Part shown: in pieces, positions 14,619-23,065 of the stretch
Layout: the number at the start of each line of letters is the position of its first letter
Position numbering within the stretch: position 1 is the first letter of the stretch
Virus record (IMG/VR): IMGVR_UViG_3300042477_000229
Coordinates: 1-26,184 of that record
Length of the DNA stretch: 26,184 nucleotides
From: a virus
Direction: 5' to 3' (one strand)
Program-made: the position numbers and the translations under genes
The notes under the pieces: generated by a model
What the model saw: the letters and a program-made list of their open reading frames with translations, nothing else
Database searches by the model: none
What the model was told of the DNA's origin: nothing

Positions 14619-16075
14619 TCCAGAACCCGCTTGCGGCAAGCATGGTTCAGAAGCCCATGCAGTCGGCTGCGCTTAACATGAACCCGCAAATGGCGCTGCC
14701 TGCGCCTGCACAAGCGAACGCTCCGGGGCCAATGTCTCCGCAGCAGCCAATGCAAGCCCCGCCGAACAATGCACTAATGCAAGCAATCGGCGGCGGGCTG
14801 AACGCCTTCCGCAAGAGCTTCGACCCGGAAGGCTACAAGGCCAGCCAGGCCGAGGCGAAAACCGCAGAAGGCGACAAGCTGAAACAGACGCTCGCCCTGA
14901 TGCAACAGCAACGCGCCTTGCCGGAACAGCAGCGCGGCCAGTGGTGGCAGCAGAACGCGCCGACGATTTCCAAGATCATCGGACAGGACGTCTCGCAGGT
15001 GCCGGTGGACGTCACGAAGTTCACGGACCAGGCGCTAGACGGGCAGATCGCGGCGCTGTCGGCGCAGGCGGGGATAGGGCCGGAAGTGGCAGAGCCGGTC
15101 AAGTTTCAGAGCGTCAACCTTGGCGATGGTGGCGTGGGCTCATTCAACCCGACCACGGGCAAGATGGACCTTGTGCGCGAGCCATCACCGCAGACCAACC
15201 AAGGCCCCGAAATCCAGAAGGTCGGCAATCAGATTGTCGAGCGTCAGGCTGACGGAAGCTGGAAAACCGTGTTCGAGGGAGCTACCGAAGCCGAGACGAC
15301 CCGTGCATTCCAAGGCTTCATCGACCAAGCGACAGGCGAGCAGATGCTTGTCATGTCGGACGGGACGGTCAGAGGCACGGGCCGCAACGCCTATGTCCCG
15401 CCGCAGATTTCGTCAGTCGGTGGCGTTCCTGTCGCTGTGGACAAGCGCACGCTGACGACATCAGAGCTTGCGCCGATCGCAGACGTTGCAGGCAACCGTG
15501 CGGCTGTGGCGAGTGCGGAAGTGCAGGGCAAGGCGCAGGGACAAGCGGCGTTCGACCTTCCGACCGTGGAACAACGCGCAAGCCTCGCCATCAACTCCAT
15601 TGCAGACCTCAAGAGCCGGAATATCGGCCAGCGCTTCGGGATGCAGGGCAAGCTGTACGCGATCCCCGGAACCGATGGCGCAGACGTGCAAGGGCTCGTC
15701 AATCAGGTTGTCAGCCAAGCGTTCCTCAACGCCTTCGACCAGCTCAAAGGCGGCGGCGCCATCACCGAGACGGAAGGTAGGGCGGCAACCGCTGCCGTTA
15801 CGCGCCTTCAAAATCAGGACATCACGGTTGGCGAAGCGCTTAAGGCGATGGACGAGTTGCAGCGCTACTATCAGAAGGGCATCCAGATCGCCCGCCAGAA
15901 AGCCGCCAAAGCCCCCGTTCTGCCGGGACGGCCGGCAGCAGCACCGAGCGCACCACGGACGCGCGTCGGTGTTCCGCCCTTGCTTGCCAAGCCGCAGGCG
16001 GCGGGCGTTCCTGACGGTGTGGACCCCGCAGACTGGGAGTTCATGACGCCTGAACAGAAAGCGCTGTTCCAGTAA
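14615..16075 (+). CDS. Ejection (internal virion) protein, Gln-rich
   Basis: This 486-residue protein starts at the ATG in an ATGA overlap; a GTG four codons earlier is possible. Residues 1-120 are rich in Gln, Met, Pro and Ala. A helical C-terminal half contains 'QAFLNAFDQLKGGGAITETE' near 367-386, followed by 'ATAAVTRLQNQDITVGEALKAMDEL'. That 'F..LKGGG.ITE.EG..AT.A..RL' pattern recurs in putative DNA-transfer proteins of podovirus-like prophages. No enzyme motif is visible. By position it corresponds to the second of the three ejection proteins in P22-like order. Confidence 0.65.
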   Translation: MIQNPLAASMVQKPMQSAALNMNPQMALPAPAQANAPGPMSPQQPMQAPPNNALMQAIGGGLNAFRKSFDPEGYKASQAEAKTAEGDKLKQTLALMQQQRALPEQQRGQWWQQNAPTISKIIGQDVSQVPVDVTKFTDQALDGQIAALSAQAGIGPEVAEPVKFQSVNLGDGGVGSFNPTTGKMDLVREPSPQTNQGPEIQKVGNQIVERQADGSWKTVFEGATEAETTRAFQGFIDQATGEQMLVMSDGTVRGTGRNAYVPPQISSVGGVPVAVDKRTLTTSELAPIADVAGNRAAVASAEVQGKAQGQAAFDLPTVEQRASLAINSIADLKSRNIGQRFGMQGKLYAIPGTDGADVQGLVNQVVSQAFLNAFDQLKGGGAITETEGRAATAAVTRLQNQDITVGEALKAMDELQRYYQKGIQIARQKAAKAPVLPGRPAAAPSAPRTRVGVPPLLAKPQAAGVPDGVDPADWEFMTPEQKALFQ

Positions 16076-18282
16076 TGCCGCTCACAATCGAACAACAGCG
16101 AGCGCTTGCGGTTGCGCAGGCGAAGCGGAAACGCGCCGAGGCGGAAGCCGGGCCGTCTCTGCGCTCCGAGACTGACGCCATCATCGAGGAAGCCGCGGCG
16201 AACATTCCTGGCGGATACGAAGCGTTCATTGCCAAGCCGCCAAATGCTGAACGCATGAAGGCGATGGGCTATGTCCCTGACCCGCTTGCGCCTGCGAGCA
16301 CGGGAGGCTTTTCCAAGCCAAGGGCGCAACCTCAGCAGGTAGTTGGACCCCTAACCGGCGACACCTCGCAGCCAAATGTGTTTACGGACGTGATGCGCGG
16401 CCTAGAAGCTCCGATTGCGGGCCTGACGGGCAATGCGCTGGAAGGCTGGGCGAAAACCACGACGCGCGACCCCGTGCGCGGCGCTGCTGAGGCTGTGGAC
16501 TTCATCAGCCCCGTGGACGACCTCGGACGCGCCTATCAGGGTGCGAAGCAGGCAGGCGCCGGGCTCATCGAAGGCGACATGGCGAAAGCGGGCGAGGGCG
16601 CCCAGCAGCTTGCCATCGACGGCAGCTTCGCGGCTTTGCAAATGCTTCCCGGCTCAATGGCGGCGCGCGGCCTCAACGTGCCGAAAAACACGCTCGCGCT
16701 CAACGTGGCCGATCTGGAACGCGCAGCCGTGCAGGCCACCAGAGCCCCGCCTGTGGGCAAGCCCGCTCCGCAAGCCGCAGCCCCCCAGCCGCAGCCCGCG
16801 CCCTTCAGCGCCCCCGCAGAACCCAAGGCGAGCGGCTTCCTGCGCAACAATGCGGACAGGATCGTTGGCGGTGGCGTGGGAGCGTTTGCCGGTAGCGCAG
16901 GGGACGCCCTTGCGGCGCCCGGCGATGGCGATCAGGGCGGCGGGCCGGATATCATCAACCCGGTGACGGGTGCCTTTGCGGGCATGATCGCGCCGCGCAT
17001 GGCGGCTCGTGGCTATCGTTCCGCAAGGGGCGCAATTCAGGGTGGCGGCTTCAACGAAGCGGTTGCCGTGCGCGCCGTGCGCAATGCGTTGGCCCCTGCC
17101 GGCCGTTCTGCTGATGAAATCCGCGCGCTCGACGTGTCGCAATATGGCGACAAGCCGTCCGTGCTGGCCGACCTGACGCAGAACGCGCAGAACTTCAGCG
17201 TTGGCCTGTCGCGCCAGCCGGGAAGGGCTGCGGAACTGGCAAGCGAGCAGTCTGGTGACCTTGCCCGCACGCGCACGGGACGGCTGTTCACGGACGTTCA
17301 GGCGACAACGAAGATCGACCCGGCGACGGTCACTGGCGACATTGACGCGGCCATCAAGCAGGCGTCCGAAGAAATCAGCCCAGCTTACGAAAAGCTGTTT
17401 GCGGACAATGCAGGCGTCAACTCGGAACGCCTGATGCAGTTGGCGGATGACCCGGTTGTTGGCCCCTACGTGCGGCGCGCAATCCAGGCGTCTGAAAGCT
17501 TGCAGACAACCGCAGGGCAAGCCCCCAGCAACGCCCGCATCTGGGATCTGGTCAAGCGTGGCCTTGACCGCACCATAGAGAGCCAGAAGCGTTCGGGCGG
17601 GCAAGCGGCCTATGAGCTTGAGAAGGCGCGCGGCGCGATCAAGGACGAGCTTGATGCGCTCATGCCAGAGTACAAGCCCTTGCGGGACGCAGCCGACGCG
17701 CCACGGATGCGCGATGCCCGCAAGCAAGGCGCACAAGTCGCAGGCGGTGGCCTGTCGGTTGAGAAGGTCCGCGCCATTGCGTCCAAGTTCACGGGCAAGC
17801 CACTGACGGCCTTGCAAATGGGCGCTGTGGAAAAGATCGTTCTCGACATCGAGAAGGCCCGCGGCCTTGATGGCTTGTCCAGCGAGCGTATGCGGCAGGT
17901 GTTCGGCGCGGTTTTTGATCAGGATGCAGCGGACAAGCTTGTTGCCCGCATCCGCGCCGACCAGACCATTCTGAAAAACGCACAACGGCGCGACCCGGAT
18001 TTTGGCTCTGCAACCTCGCAAGCCGGAATGGCTGACCGTGGCCTAGGCGCTGTCGCTGCCGATGCATTCCGTGCTGTGCGCAATCCGCTGGAAGCTGGCC
18101 TCGCCATGCTGTCACGCTCTGGAGCCTACACGCAGGAACAGCGCAACCGCATCGCGGAAATGCTCTACGGCGGCGCGACAGACGAAAACCTCGCCCGCAT
18201 CTACGGCAACCGCCCCCCACGCAATGCGCTGAACGTGGAGACGCCGCAGACCCCTCCGCCAAGGAACCCGCTGGCGCCCTGA
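16075..18282 (+). CDS. Large ejection (internal virion) protein
   Basis: This 735-residue protein starts in a TAATG overlap. It has a charged helical N-terminus (Arg/Lys/Glu, 1-60), a region with 'KTTTRDPVRGAAEAVDFI', a Pro/Ala/Gln-rich linker (about 220-265), and a Gly/Ala-rich, possibly membrane-active stretch around 'GGGVGAFAGSAGDALAAPG' (about 260-285). A long helical C-terminal half follows, with 'LTQNAQNFSVGLSRQPGRAAEL' and 'YEKLFADN'. It is the largest of the three ejection candidates and could line the DNA channel. No lytic or polymerase motif is seen. A terminator follows 25 bases after its stop. Confidence 0.65.
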   Translation: MPLTIEQQRALAVAQAKRKRAEAEAGPSLRSETDAIIEEAAANIPGGYEAFIAKPPNAERMKAMGYVPDPLAPASTGGFSKPRAQPQQVVGPLTGDTSQPNVFTDVMRGLEAPIAGLTGNALEGWAKTTTRDPVRGAAEAVDFISPVDDLGRAYQGAKQAGAGLIEGDMAKAGEGAQQLAIDGSFAALQMLPGSMAARGLNVPKNTLALNVADLERAAVQATRAPPVGKPAPQAAAPQPQPAPFSAPAEPKASGFLRNNADRIVGGGVGAFAGSAGDALAAPGDGDQGGGPDIINPVTGAFAGMIAPRMAARGYRSARGAIQGGGFNEAVAVRAVRNALAPAGRSADEIRALDVSQYGDKPSVLADLTQNAQNFSVGLSRQPGRAAELASEQSGDLARTRTGRLFTDVQATTKIDPATVTGDIDAAIKQASEEISPAYEKLFADNAGVNSERLMQLADDPVVGPYVRRAIQASESLQTTAGQAPSNARIWDLVKRGLDRTIESQKRSGGQAAYELEKARGAIKDELDALMPEYKPLRDAADAPRMRDARKQGAQVAGGGLSVEKVRAIASKFTGKPLTALQMGAVEKIVLDIEKARGLDGLSSERMRQVFGAVFDQDAADKLVARIRADQTILKNAQRRDPDFGSATSQAGMADRGLGAVAADAFRAVRNPLEAGLAMLSRSGAYTQEQRNRIAEMLYGGATDENLARIYGNRPPRNALNVETPQTPPPRNPLAP

Positions 18283-18307
18283 GCTACCCCCACCACAAAC
18301 GACCCAA

Positions 18308-18331
18308 CCCCGCTCACAAGGCGGGGCTTTT
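18308..18331 (+). terminator. Rho-independent terminator
   Basis: CCCCGC (18308-18313) pairs with GCGGGG (18321-18326) around a seven-base loop, followed by C and four T residues. It separates the ejection genes from the tailspike gene. The T-run is short, so termination may be partial. Confidence 0.75.
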
Positions 18332-18349
18332 CGCATTGGAGCCTGAGCA

Positions 18350-20110
18350 ATGGCCGCAACTGGCGTTCCGTTCTACATTCCCGCCGTCGCGGCTAACGGC
18401 ACAGTCGCGTCCTCATTTAAGGTCAACGGCTGGGTTCCGACATCCGCAGGCGCACCGACTGCAACGCGCCGCACGTTCTACACTGACGCAGAACTGACGA
18501 CGCCCGCAAGCAACCCCGCCACGCTTGGCGCATCGGGGCGCGTGTTCTACGTCAACCCCGCGCTGTCCTATGCGTTCACCATCACCGACGCTGCCGGGGC
18601 GGTGACGTATGACACCATCTATATGCCTGCCGAACTGGATGCGGCCGGCGCTGCGGTCCTGACGCCTCTCGTGGTGTCCAACAATGCAGCTCTCACGGCG
18701 CTGACGTCCAGCACAGGGCTCGTGGACAACGGGCTTTACCAGACGCTAGGCCGCACAACCGAAAACGATGGCGGGCAGGGCCAGTGGCTCTACGACAGCG
18801 CATCGACCGCAACGGCGAACGGCGGGACGATCCTGGCGATTGACGGCGGAGGGGCCGGGCGGTTCTTCCGCATCCTCGACGTTCCCCGCGTTGTCTGGGT
18901 CCAGTGGTTCGGGGATCTGACGACTGCAAGCGGGTTCACGGCTGCACTGCGAGCGGCGATTACGGCGGCGGGCTTGGGCGGTGAGGTGCATATCCCTTAT
19001 GGATCATACACTTATAATGACAGTTTCACGCTTCTCAGCGCGCAGCGCATCATCGGGCATGGCCTGCCGGTAATGACCAAGGCCGCGAACGTGGCGTCTA
19101 CGTTCATCATGACGAATGCCACGCGCGCCGAGATCGATGGCGTCTATCTGGCGGGCGCTGGCGGAACCTATACCGGAGCGGGCGTCTACATGGGCGCCCA
19201 TGCCGAGAGCTACGAGCAGCGCGTTGTCAATTGCGTCATCTATGATTTCGCGGGCGCGTGCGTTCACTTTGACGGGGCGGATGCAGGCAGCAAGGCTGAA
19301 GTCATCAACGGCCTGATGCGTCGCACAAACTACACGACTGATGCATCCATCGTAGGAACGACGACCGTAGACACAGCGGGTAACCGCAAGATCACGGATA
19401 TCATTACGGATGGCGGCGTTATCGTCGCCGTCAACAAGATGTTCAACACAGAGATTTCAGGCTGTAGCGGAAGAAGCATAGACTTCTCCGGATCGGATGG
19501 CATCCAGACACGAACCCGTCTCTATGGAAACCGTCTAGCAACCACCGGGCCGGACCAGGATATCTACGGCAACGACAACTCCATCGTGGGCAATGTGATC
19601 GCCGGCGGCCTCACGCTTAAAGGCGCCGCGTCGCGCAACCACGTTTCTGGAAACGTGTTGGCTACTTCGGAGGTTCCTGCCGACGAGAGCACGGCCACGG
19701 GCGATAACTGCAACTGGATTGATCACGCAGAATACACCTTCACGCCCACGATCAAAGCCGACTCGGTCGATCCAGCGGTTTGGGCAAGCACATTTGGCCG
19801 GATCCAGAGAACCGGAAAGAAGCTGCGCATCACATGCGGCGCGACGGCGGGCGCATCAACCACGTTCGGAACCGGATCATGGTATGTCCAGCTCCCATCA
19901 CCGTTTAACGGCTTTGTGTGGAAGGCGCAGACGATTGGATCAATCCGCATCTTGGACACCGGAACGCAATACTTCACAGGGACCGCGTCAGCCAGCGCCG
20001 GCGGTAACAAGATTTACTTTGAGGTCACGCAGTCAGTCGGCCCAACTCATCCGATGACATGGGCGAACGGCGATGCGTTCGTGGTCGAGATTGAAGTCGA
20101 AATCTCGTGA
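18350..20110 (+). CDS. Tailspike protein, beta-helix receptor-binding type
   Basis: This 586-residue protein probably binds, and may cleave, a surface polysaccharide. Residues 1-95 form an N-terminal virion-attachment region with 'TRRTFYTDAELTTP' and 'GRVFYVNPALSYAFTITDAAG', a pattern common on phage spikes. From about residue 180 ('VVWVQWFGD', then 'GGEVHIPYGSYTY') to about 450 the sequence has the spacing of a right-handed pectate-lyase-like beta-helix. The last about 125 residues ('YTFTPTIK' onward) resemble a small jelly-roll found at the end of phage fibres, perhaps a trimerisation domain. No catalytic residues can be assigned by eye. Its 3' end overlaps a convergent gene by 64 bases. 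Confidence 0.82.
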   Translation: MAATGVPFYIPAVAANGTVASSFKVNGWVPTSAGAPTATRRTFYTDAELTTPASNPATLGASGRVFYVNPALSYAFTITDAAGAVTYDTIYMPAELDAAGAAVLTPLVVSNNAALTALTSSTGLVDNGLYQTLGRTTENDGGQGQWLYDSASTATANGGTILAIDGGGAGRFFRILDVPRVVWVQWFGDLTTASGFTAALRAAITAAGLGGEVHIPYGSYTYNDSFTLLSAQRIIGHGLPVMTKAANVASTFIMTNATRAEIDGVYLAGAGGTYTGAGVYMGAHAESYEQRVVNCVIYDFAGACVHFDGADAGSKAEVINGLMRRTNYTTDASIVGTTTVDTAGNRKITDIITDGGVIVAVNKMFNTEISGCSGRSIDFSGSDGIQTRTRLYGNRLATTGPDQDIYGNDNSIVGNVIAGGLTLKGAASRNHVSGNVLATSEVPADESTATGDNCNWIDHAEYTFTPTIKADSVDPAVWASTFGRIQRTGKKLRITCGATAGASTTFGTGSWYVQLPSPFNGFVWKAQTIGSIRILDTGTQYFTGTASASAGGNKIYFEVTQSVGPTHPMTWANGDAFVVEIEVEIS

Positions 20111-20946
20111 GATGCGCGGATCTCATAGCGCCGCCCGTTTGTGTTCGGGTCGGTATTGTCGCTGGTCGAGAACAGGACGCGCGGACCAGTTGGGTAGTCC
20201 CAATGAGAGTATCTACCCCCTCCAATCTCCCTAATGTCGGCGTGAGACACCTGCGCGTGCGCCAGCGGCTTGCCGTCCTCAAAGAGGCGCACCAACCCGT
20301 CAATCGGGTCCGGTGCCGGCATCATCCACGCGAACCCCTCTTCCTTGCGATAGTGCGTGAAGTTGATCTTGCGGCGAAGCGTCGTGAACCACGTCCCGCC
20401 AATGAGTTCTCCGTCACCGAGAACGCCGGCGAGCGTCATCCGGTCAACCCATTCCTTGACGATGGACGCCTTTTCCTGACCGAACTGAGGATCGACCCAA
20501 TAGTCATCGAGAACAACCACACAGCCGGGCCGCATGTATTTGGCAAAGACCGAGAACTGTTCAGCGCATCGCCCGTCACCATCAAAGAAGAACAGGCCGA
20601 TGGAGCCGCTGTGCACAATGGCGGGACGGAACGCGCGGCTGTCGGTACTCCAACCCTCGAACATGCGGACATGGTCGGCAACGCCGAAGCGATCCACGTT
20701 CGCGCGCCAGTCGCGGATAATGTCGTCAGAGGGCAAGTGCGGCTGATCAGGGTAGCTGCCGCCGCAGTCGATGACAGCGTGCTGCCTGCGGCCCATGTGA
20801 CCACTAACAAGCGCGATAGTCGAGCCGCCGATGTAGGAGCCGACTTCCAGAATGCCGCCTTCACCTTCACGGGCGAGCGCCTGAAGACGTTCAAGAACCG
20901 GCGTTTCCAACATGCTGATGCGCCGCACTTCCGAGAGGTCAACCAT
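20047..20946 (-). CDS. Class I SAM-dependent methyltransferase with extra C-terminal domain
   Basis: This 299-residue protein lies opposite to all late genes around it. Motif I 'ILEVGSYIGGST' is at residues 32-43; 'GLFFFDGDG' (117-125) and 'VVVLDDYW' (143-150) are later core strands of the Methyltransf_24-like fold. Residues about 195-299 form an added beta-rich domain with 'GGGRYSHWDYPTGPRVLFS' (242-260) and 'DNTDPNTNGRRYE' (263-275), which I cannot name. The ATG at 20946 has AGAAGGG upstream; a TTG two codons earlier is possible. The substrate is unknown; beside a tailspike, modification of a surface sugar is a reasonable guess only. It is probably an accessory (moron) gene. Confidence 0.8.
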   Translation of the reverse strand: MVDLSEVRRISMLETPVLERLQALAREGEGGILEVGSYIGGSTIALVSGHMGRRQHAVIDCGGSYPDQPHLPSDDIIRDWRANVDRFGVADHVRMFEGWSTDSRAFRPAIVHSGSIGLFFFDGDGRCAEQFSVFAKYMRPGCVVVLDDYWVDPQFGQEKASIVKEWVDRMTLAGVLGDGELIGGTWFTTLRRKINFTHYRKEEGFAWMMPAPDPIDGLVRLFEDGKPLAHAQVSHADIREIGGGRYSHWDYPTGPRVLFSTSDNTDPNTNGRRYEIRASHEISTSISTTNASPFAHVIG

Positions 20947-21622
20947 GTCCAACCCTTCTGATAAAATCGCGTCAGGCTACCACGCCCGTTGCGTTTGGTT
21001 GTACGAGAAAGTTGTCGGCGAGCGAGATGTGATCACTCACGTCAAGTGCTCGTTGCGCATGAATGAAGTCCCGTTGTTGGAAGCCATCGCAGAGCTTCCC
21101 GCACCAGACCCGCAAGCGTTCACAGAATACTGGAGCGACACGGACAACCCGCTGTGGACGGACATGCAAGACCCGGCGGGCTTTGAACGGCCTGAGTACG
21201 TCCAGCGCGACAAGCTCGCCCCGTGGGCATGGTCCGTGCTAGACAAGGCCGCGCTGGAAGCCGAGGGCCTGGCGCTGTGGCGGGCAATCCTCGCGGCGCG
21301 TCAGACGGAAGCGGCGCCCGACCTTGCCGCAGAGCTTCGCGCGCTGCGTGAACGGCTCGATGCGATGACGGCCAGAGAACCGGCGCCAGAGCCCGCGCCC
21401 ATCGAACCCGAAACGCATTTCGCAGACCTGATGCTGGCAGACGAGACGCTTGACGACGCCAAGGCGCGTCTCTCGCAGCGCCTGCGCGAGCTTCGTCACT
21501 ACCTGATCGCCCCGGAAATCAAGGTCAACGAGGACGGCTCTGTCGGCCTCACTGCGGGCGAGCAGTCGGAACTGCAAGACCTTGAGCGAAGGCAGACGCT
21601 GGGGCGCTGGCTCGAAGCCTGA
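20945..21622 (+). CDS. Hypothetical protein at the start of the lysis region
   Basis: This 225-residue acidic protein starts at the ATG at 20945, behind GAGAGGT; an upstream in-frame ATG at 20912 lies inside the opposite gene and has no better site. The N-terminal half is globular, with several Trp ('VWLYEKVVGE', 'AFTEYWSDTDNPLWTDM', 'KLAPWAWSVLD'). Residues about 125-150 form an Arg/Glu helix, then a Pro/Glu/Ala linker, then a helical end ('LSQRLRELRHYL', 'DLERRQTLGRWLEA'). It has no signal or membrane segment. Its start codon shares CATG with the opposite methyltransferase gene. The family is unrecognised; a spike-associated or lysis-linked role cannot be chosen. Confidence 0.65.
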   Translation: MSNPSDKIASGYHARCVWLYEKVVGERDVITHVKCSLRMNEVPLLEAIAELPAPDPQAFTEYWSDTDNPLWTDMQDPAGFERPEYVQRDKLAPWAWSVLDKAALEAEGLALWRAILAARQTEAAPDLAAELRALRERLDAMTAREPAPEPAPIEPETHFADLMLADETLDDAKARLSQRLRELRHYLIAPEIKVNEDGSVGLTAGEQSELQDLERRQTLGRWLEA

Positions 21623-21647
21623 CGCTCGAACCTAAAAGGCTGGGAAA

Positions 21648-22055
21648 ATGGATGACGATTTCAACGAGCGCTTCAAGGCGCTCAAGCGTGAATTGCGTGA
21701 GGTTGCGGAGGACTTCGAACAGCTCAGGAAGCGCAAGGCAAACGGAGAAGACGTGGAACAGATCGCAGCGAAGGTGACCGCCATCGAAACCGAAATGCGG
21801 ACCAAGTTCGCATCGCTCCAATCCGACAGCCAGGAAGTCCGCCACGCGCTCCAGAAACTCGTTGAGACAATCGAACATCTCCGCACTGACCTGTCAGTCC
21901 ACAAGCGAGAAATTGCGCAGGTACAGGACACGCAGAAAATTTCGGGATGGTCGCGCATCCCTGTCGCCGGATGGGTGCTTATGGCGGTCGGATGCTTCGC
22001 GGTGATGCAGCTCGGCCTCGAGAGATGGGCTGAGTTTCAGGGGCTGGGCCGTTGA
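21648..22055 (+). CDS. Coiled-coil protein with C-terminal membrane anchor
   Basis: This 135-residue protein has AAAAGG before its ATG. Residues 1-95 are an almost unbroken charged coiled coil ('FKALKRELREVAEDFEQLRK', 'VRHALQKLVETIEHLRTDL'). Residues about 107-126 ('AGWVLMAVGCFAVMQLGL') form one membrane segment near the end. This layout resembles the XhlA-type proteins of phage lysis regions, which are shorter. The next gene's TTG overlaps its stop, so the two are probably made together. A direct role in lysis is inferred from position only. Confidence 0.6.
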   Translation: MDDDFNERFKALKRELREVAEDFEQLRKRKANGEDVEQIAAKVTAIETEMRTKFASLQSDSQEVRHALQKLVETIEHLRTDLSVHKREIAQVQDTQKISGWSRIPVAGWVLMAVGCFAVMQLGLERWAEFQGLGR

Positions 22056-23065
22056 GAGCCCCCACAAAAGCAGAGTGGGCGTCTGCTGGCCGCTGGGTCA
22101 GGGATCACGCTCCCGCGTTCACTGTGTCCTTCGTGACGTTCTCGGCGCTCTGGGCCGCTGTCGTGGTGGCGTGCCTGACGCTCTACGTATGGGACAGCCA
22201 ATTTTACTCCAGCCTCGCGCCGCCCGGCATGGAAGCCAGCTTCATGGCTGCGGGGATCGTCTTCAGGACGTTCGTCATCTTCGGCGGTCTGGCAATCGTC
22301 TGGATGAAGACCAACAAGCTGAACCCTGCTGCCGGCCGCACGCTGCGCTTCATCTGGGTTATGGGGCTTGTGGCTTGCGGTGTCGCGGCGCTGGGCTTCG
22401 TGACCGAGGGCAATGATTATCACTACCGCAAGGGCGCAGCCATCACGCAGACCGAGACGGCATCAACGGAAAGCGCCGACACGATCATTGCCCGCGCAAC
22501 TGGCGAGAAGGAAGCAATTCGCGCCGACCGTGACAGGCTGGTTGCGGGCGCCCGTGAAAGCATGCGGCTCGTGCTGTCTGACGGCATTGGCGGCAATGAC
22601 AACCTGACCGCATTCGAAGCGCAGATTGCAGCTTATGAAGACGACGCACGCATCAAGCTTGCGGCGCAGGATGAAGTGATCACGAAAGCCGAAACAGACC
22701 GTCTCGGCGCGCGACAGCAGGCCACGGAGGCCGCTGTAGGCGATCCGGCTTTGCCTGCGGTGTTCCAGGCTCCCGCGCGCTATTTCCCCGGCTTCGATGG
22801 CGTGACCTTCCGGGACATGTTCGCGCTGTTCTGGGTGATCCTGCTCGAGGCGTGCGGCTCTGTCGGCGCGCAGGCTTTGCTTGCGGTCCAGATGGGTATG
22901 AGCAAGCGCAAGGAAGCGCAGGAAAACGGAGCCAAGGGCGGGCGCACCACATCGCGCCGCCGCCTGATCGAAGACATGCGCAAGGCGCGAACCGAAACCA
23001 AAGCCGATCTCTCGGAGGACAAGAACGATGGCGATAGAAATTCTCCGCCGCAGGCCGCCGAGTGA
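22052..23065 (+). CDS. Four-segment membrane protein of unknown function
   Basis: This 337-residue protein starts with TTG in a TTGA overlap, with AGGGG upstream. Likely membrane segments are at 24-47, 65-86, 98-117 and 255-280. Between the third and fourth lies a charged, helical region (about 120-250) that would face the periplasm; the C-terminal tail is basic ('MSKRKEAQ', 'KGGRTTSRRR'), in line with a cytoplasmic location. It is too large for a standard holin. It is coupled to the coiled-coil protein before it and overlaps the lysozyme gene by 38 bases. Possible roles include lysis control or exclusion of other phages, but no known family is recognised. Confidence 0.65.
   Translation: MRAPTKAEWASAGRWVRDHAPAFTVSFVTFSALWAAVVVACLTLYVWDSQFYSSLAPPGMEASFMAAGIVFRTFVIFGGLAIVWMKTNKLNPAAGRTLRFIWVMGLVACGVAALGFVTEGNDYHYRKGAAITQTETASTESADTIIARATGEKEAIRADRDRLVAGARESMRLVLSDGIGGNDNLTAFEAQIAAYEDDARIKLAAQDEVITKAETDRLGARQQATEAAVGDPALPAVFQAPARYFPGFDGVTFRDMFALFWVILLEACGSVGAQALLAVQMGMSKRKEAQENGAKGGRTTSRRRLIEDMRKARTETKADLSEDKNDGDRNSPPQAAE

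Noticed and set aside
16654-18021. Leftward open frame of 455 codons within the large ejection gene
   Set aside because: It is Arg/His/Leu-rich, has no domain, and lies wholly inside a well-fitting coupled rightward gene.
19013-19018. Perfect TATAAT hexamer inside the tailspike gene
   Set aside because: There is no -35-like hexamer at a suitable distance upstream, and it lies within a coding region with no gene start after it.
20107-20961. Long rightward open frame of 284 codons opposite the methyltransferase
   Set aside because: The leftward frame has clear methyltransferase motifs and a ribosome site. The rightward product has no recognisable domain and is explained as the mirror of GC-rich codons.
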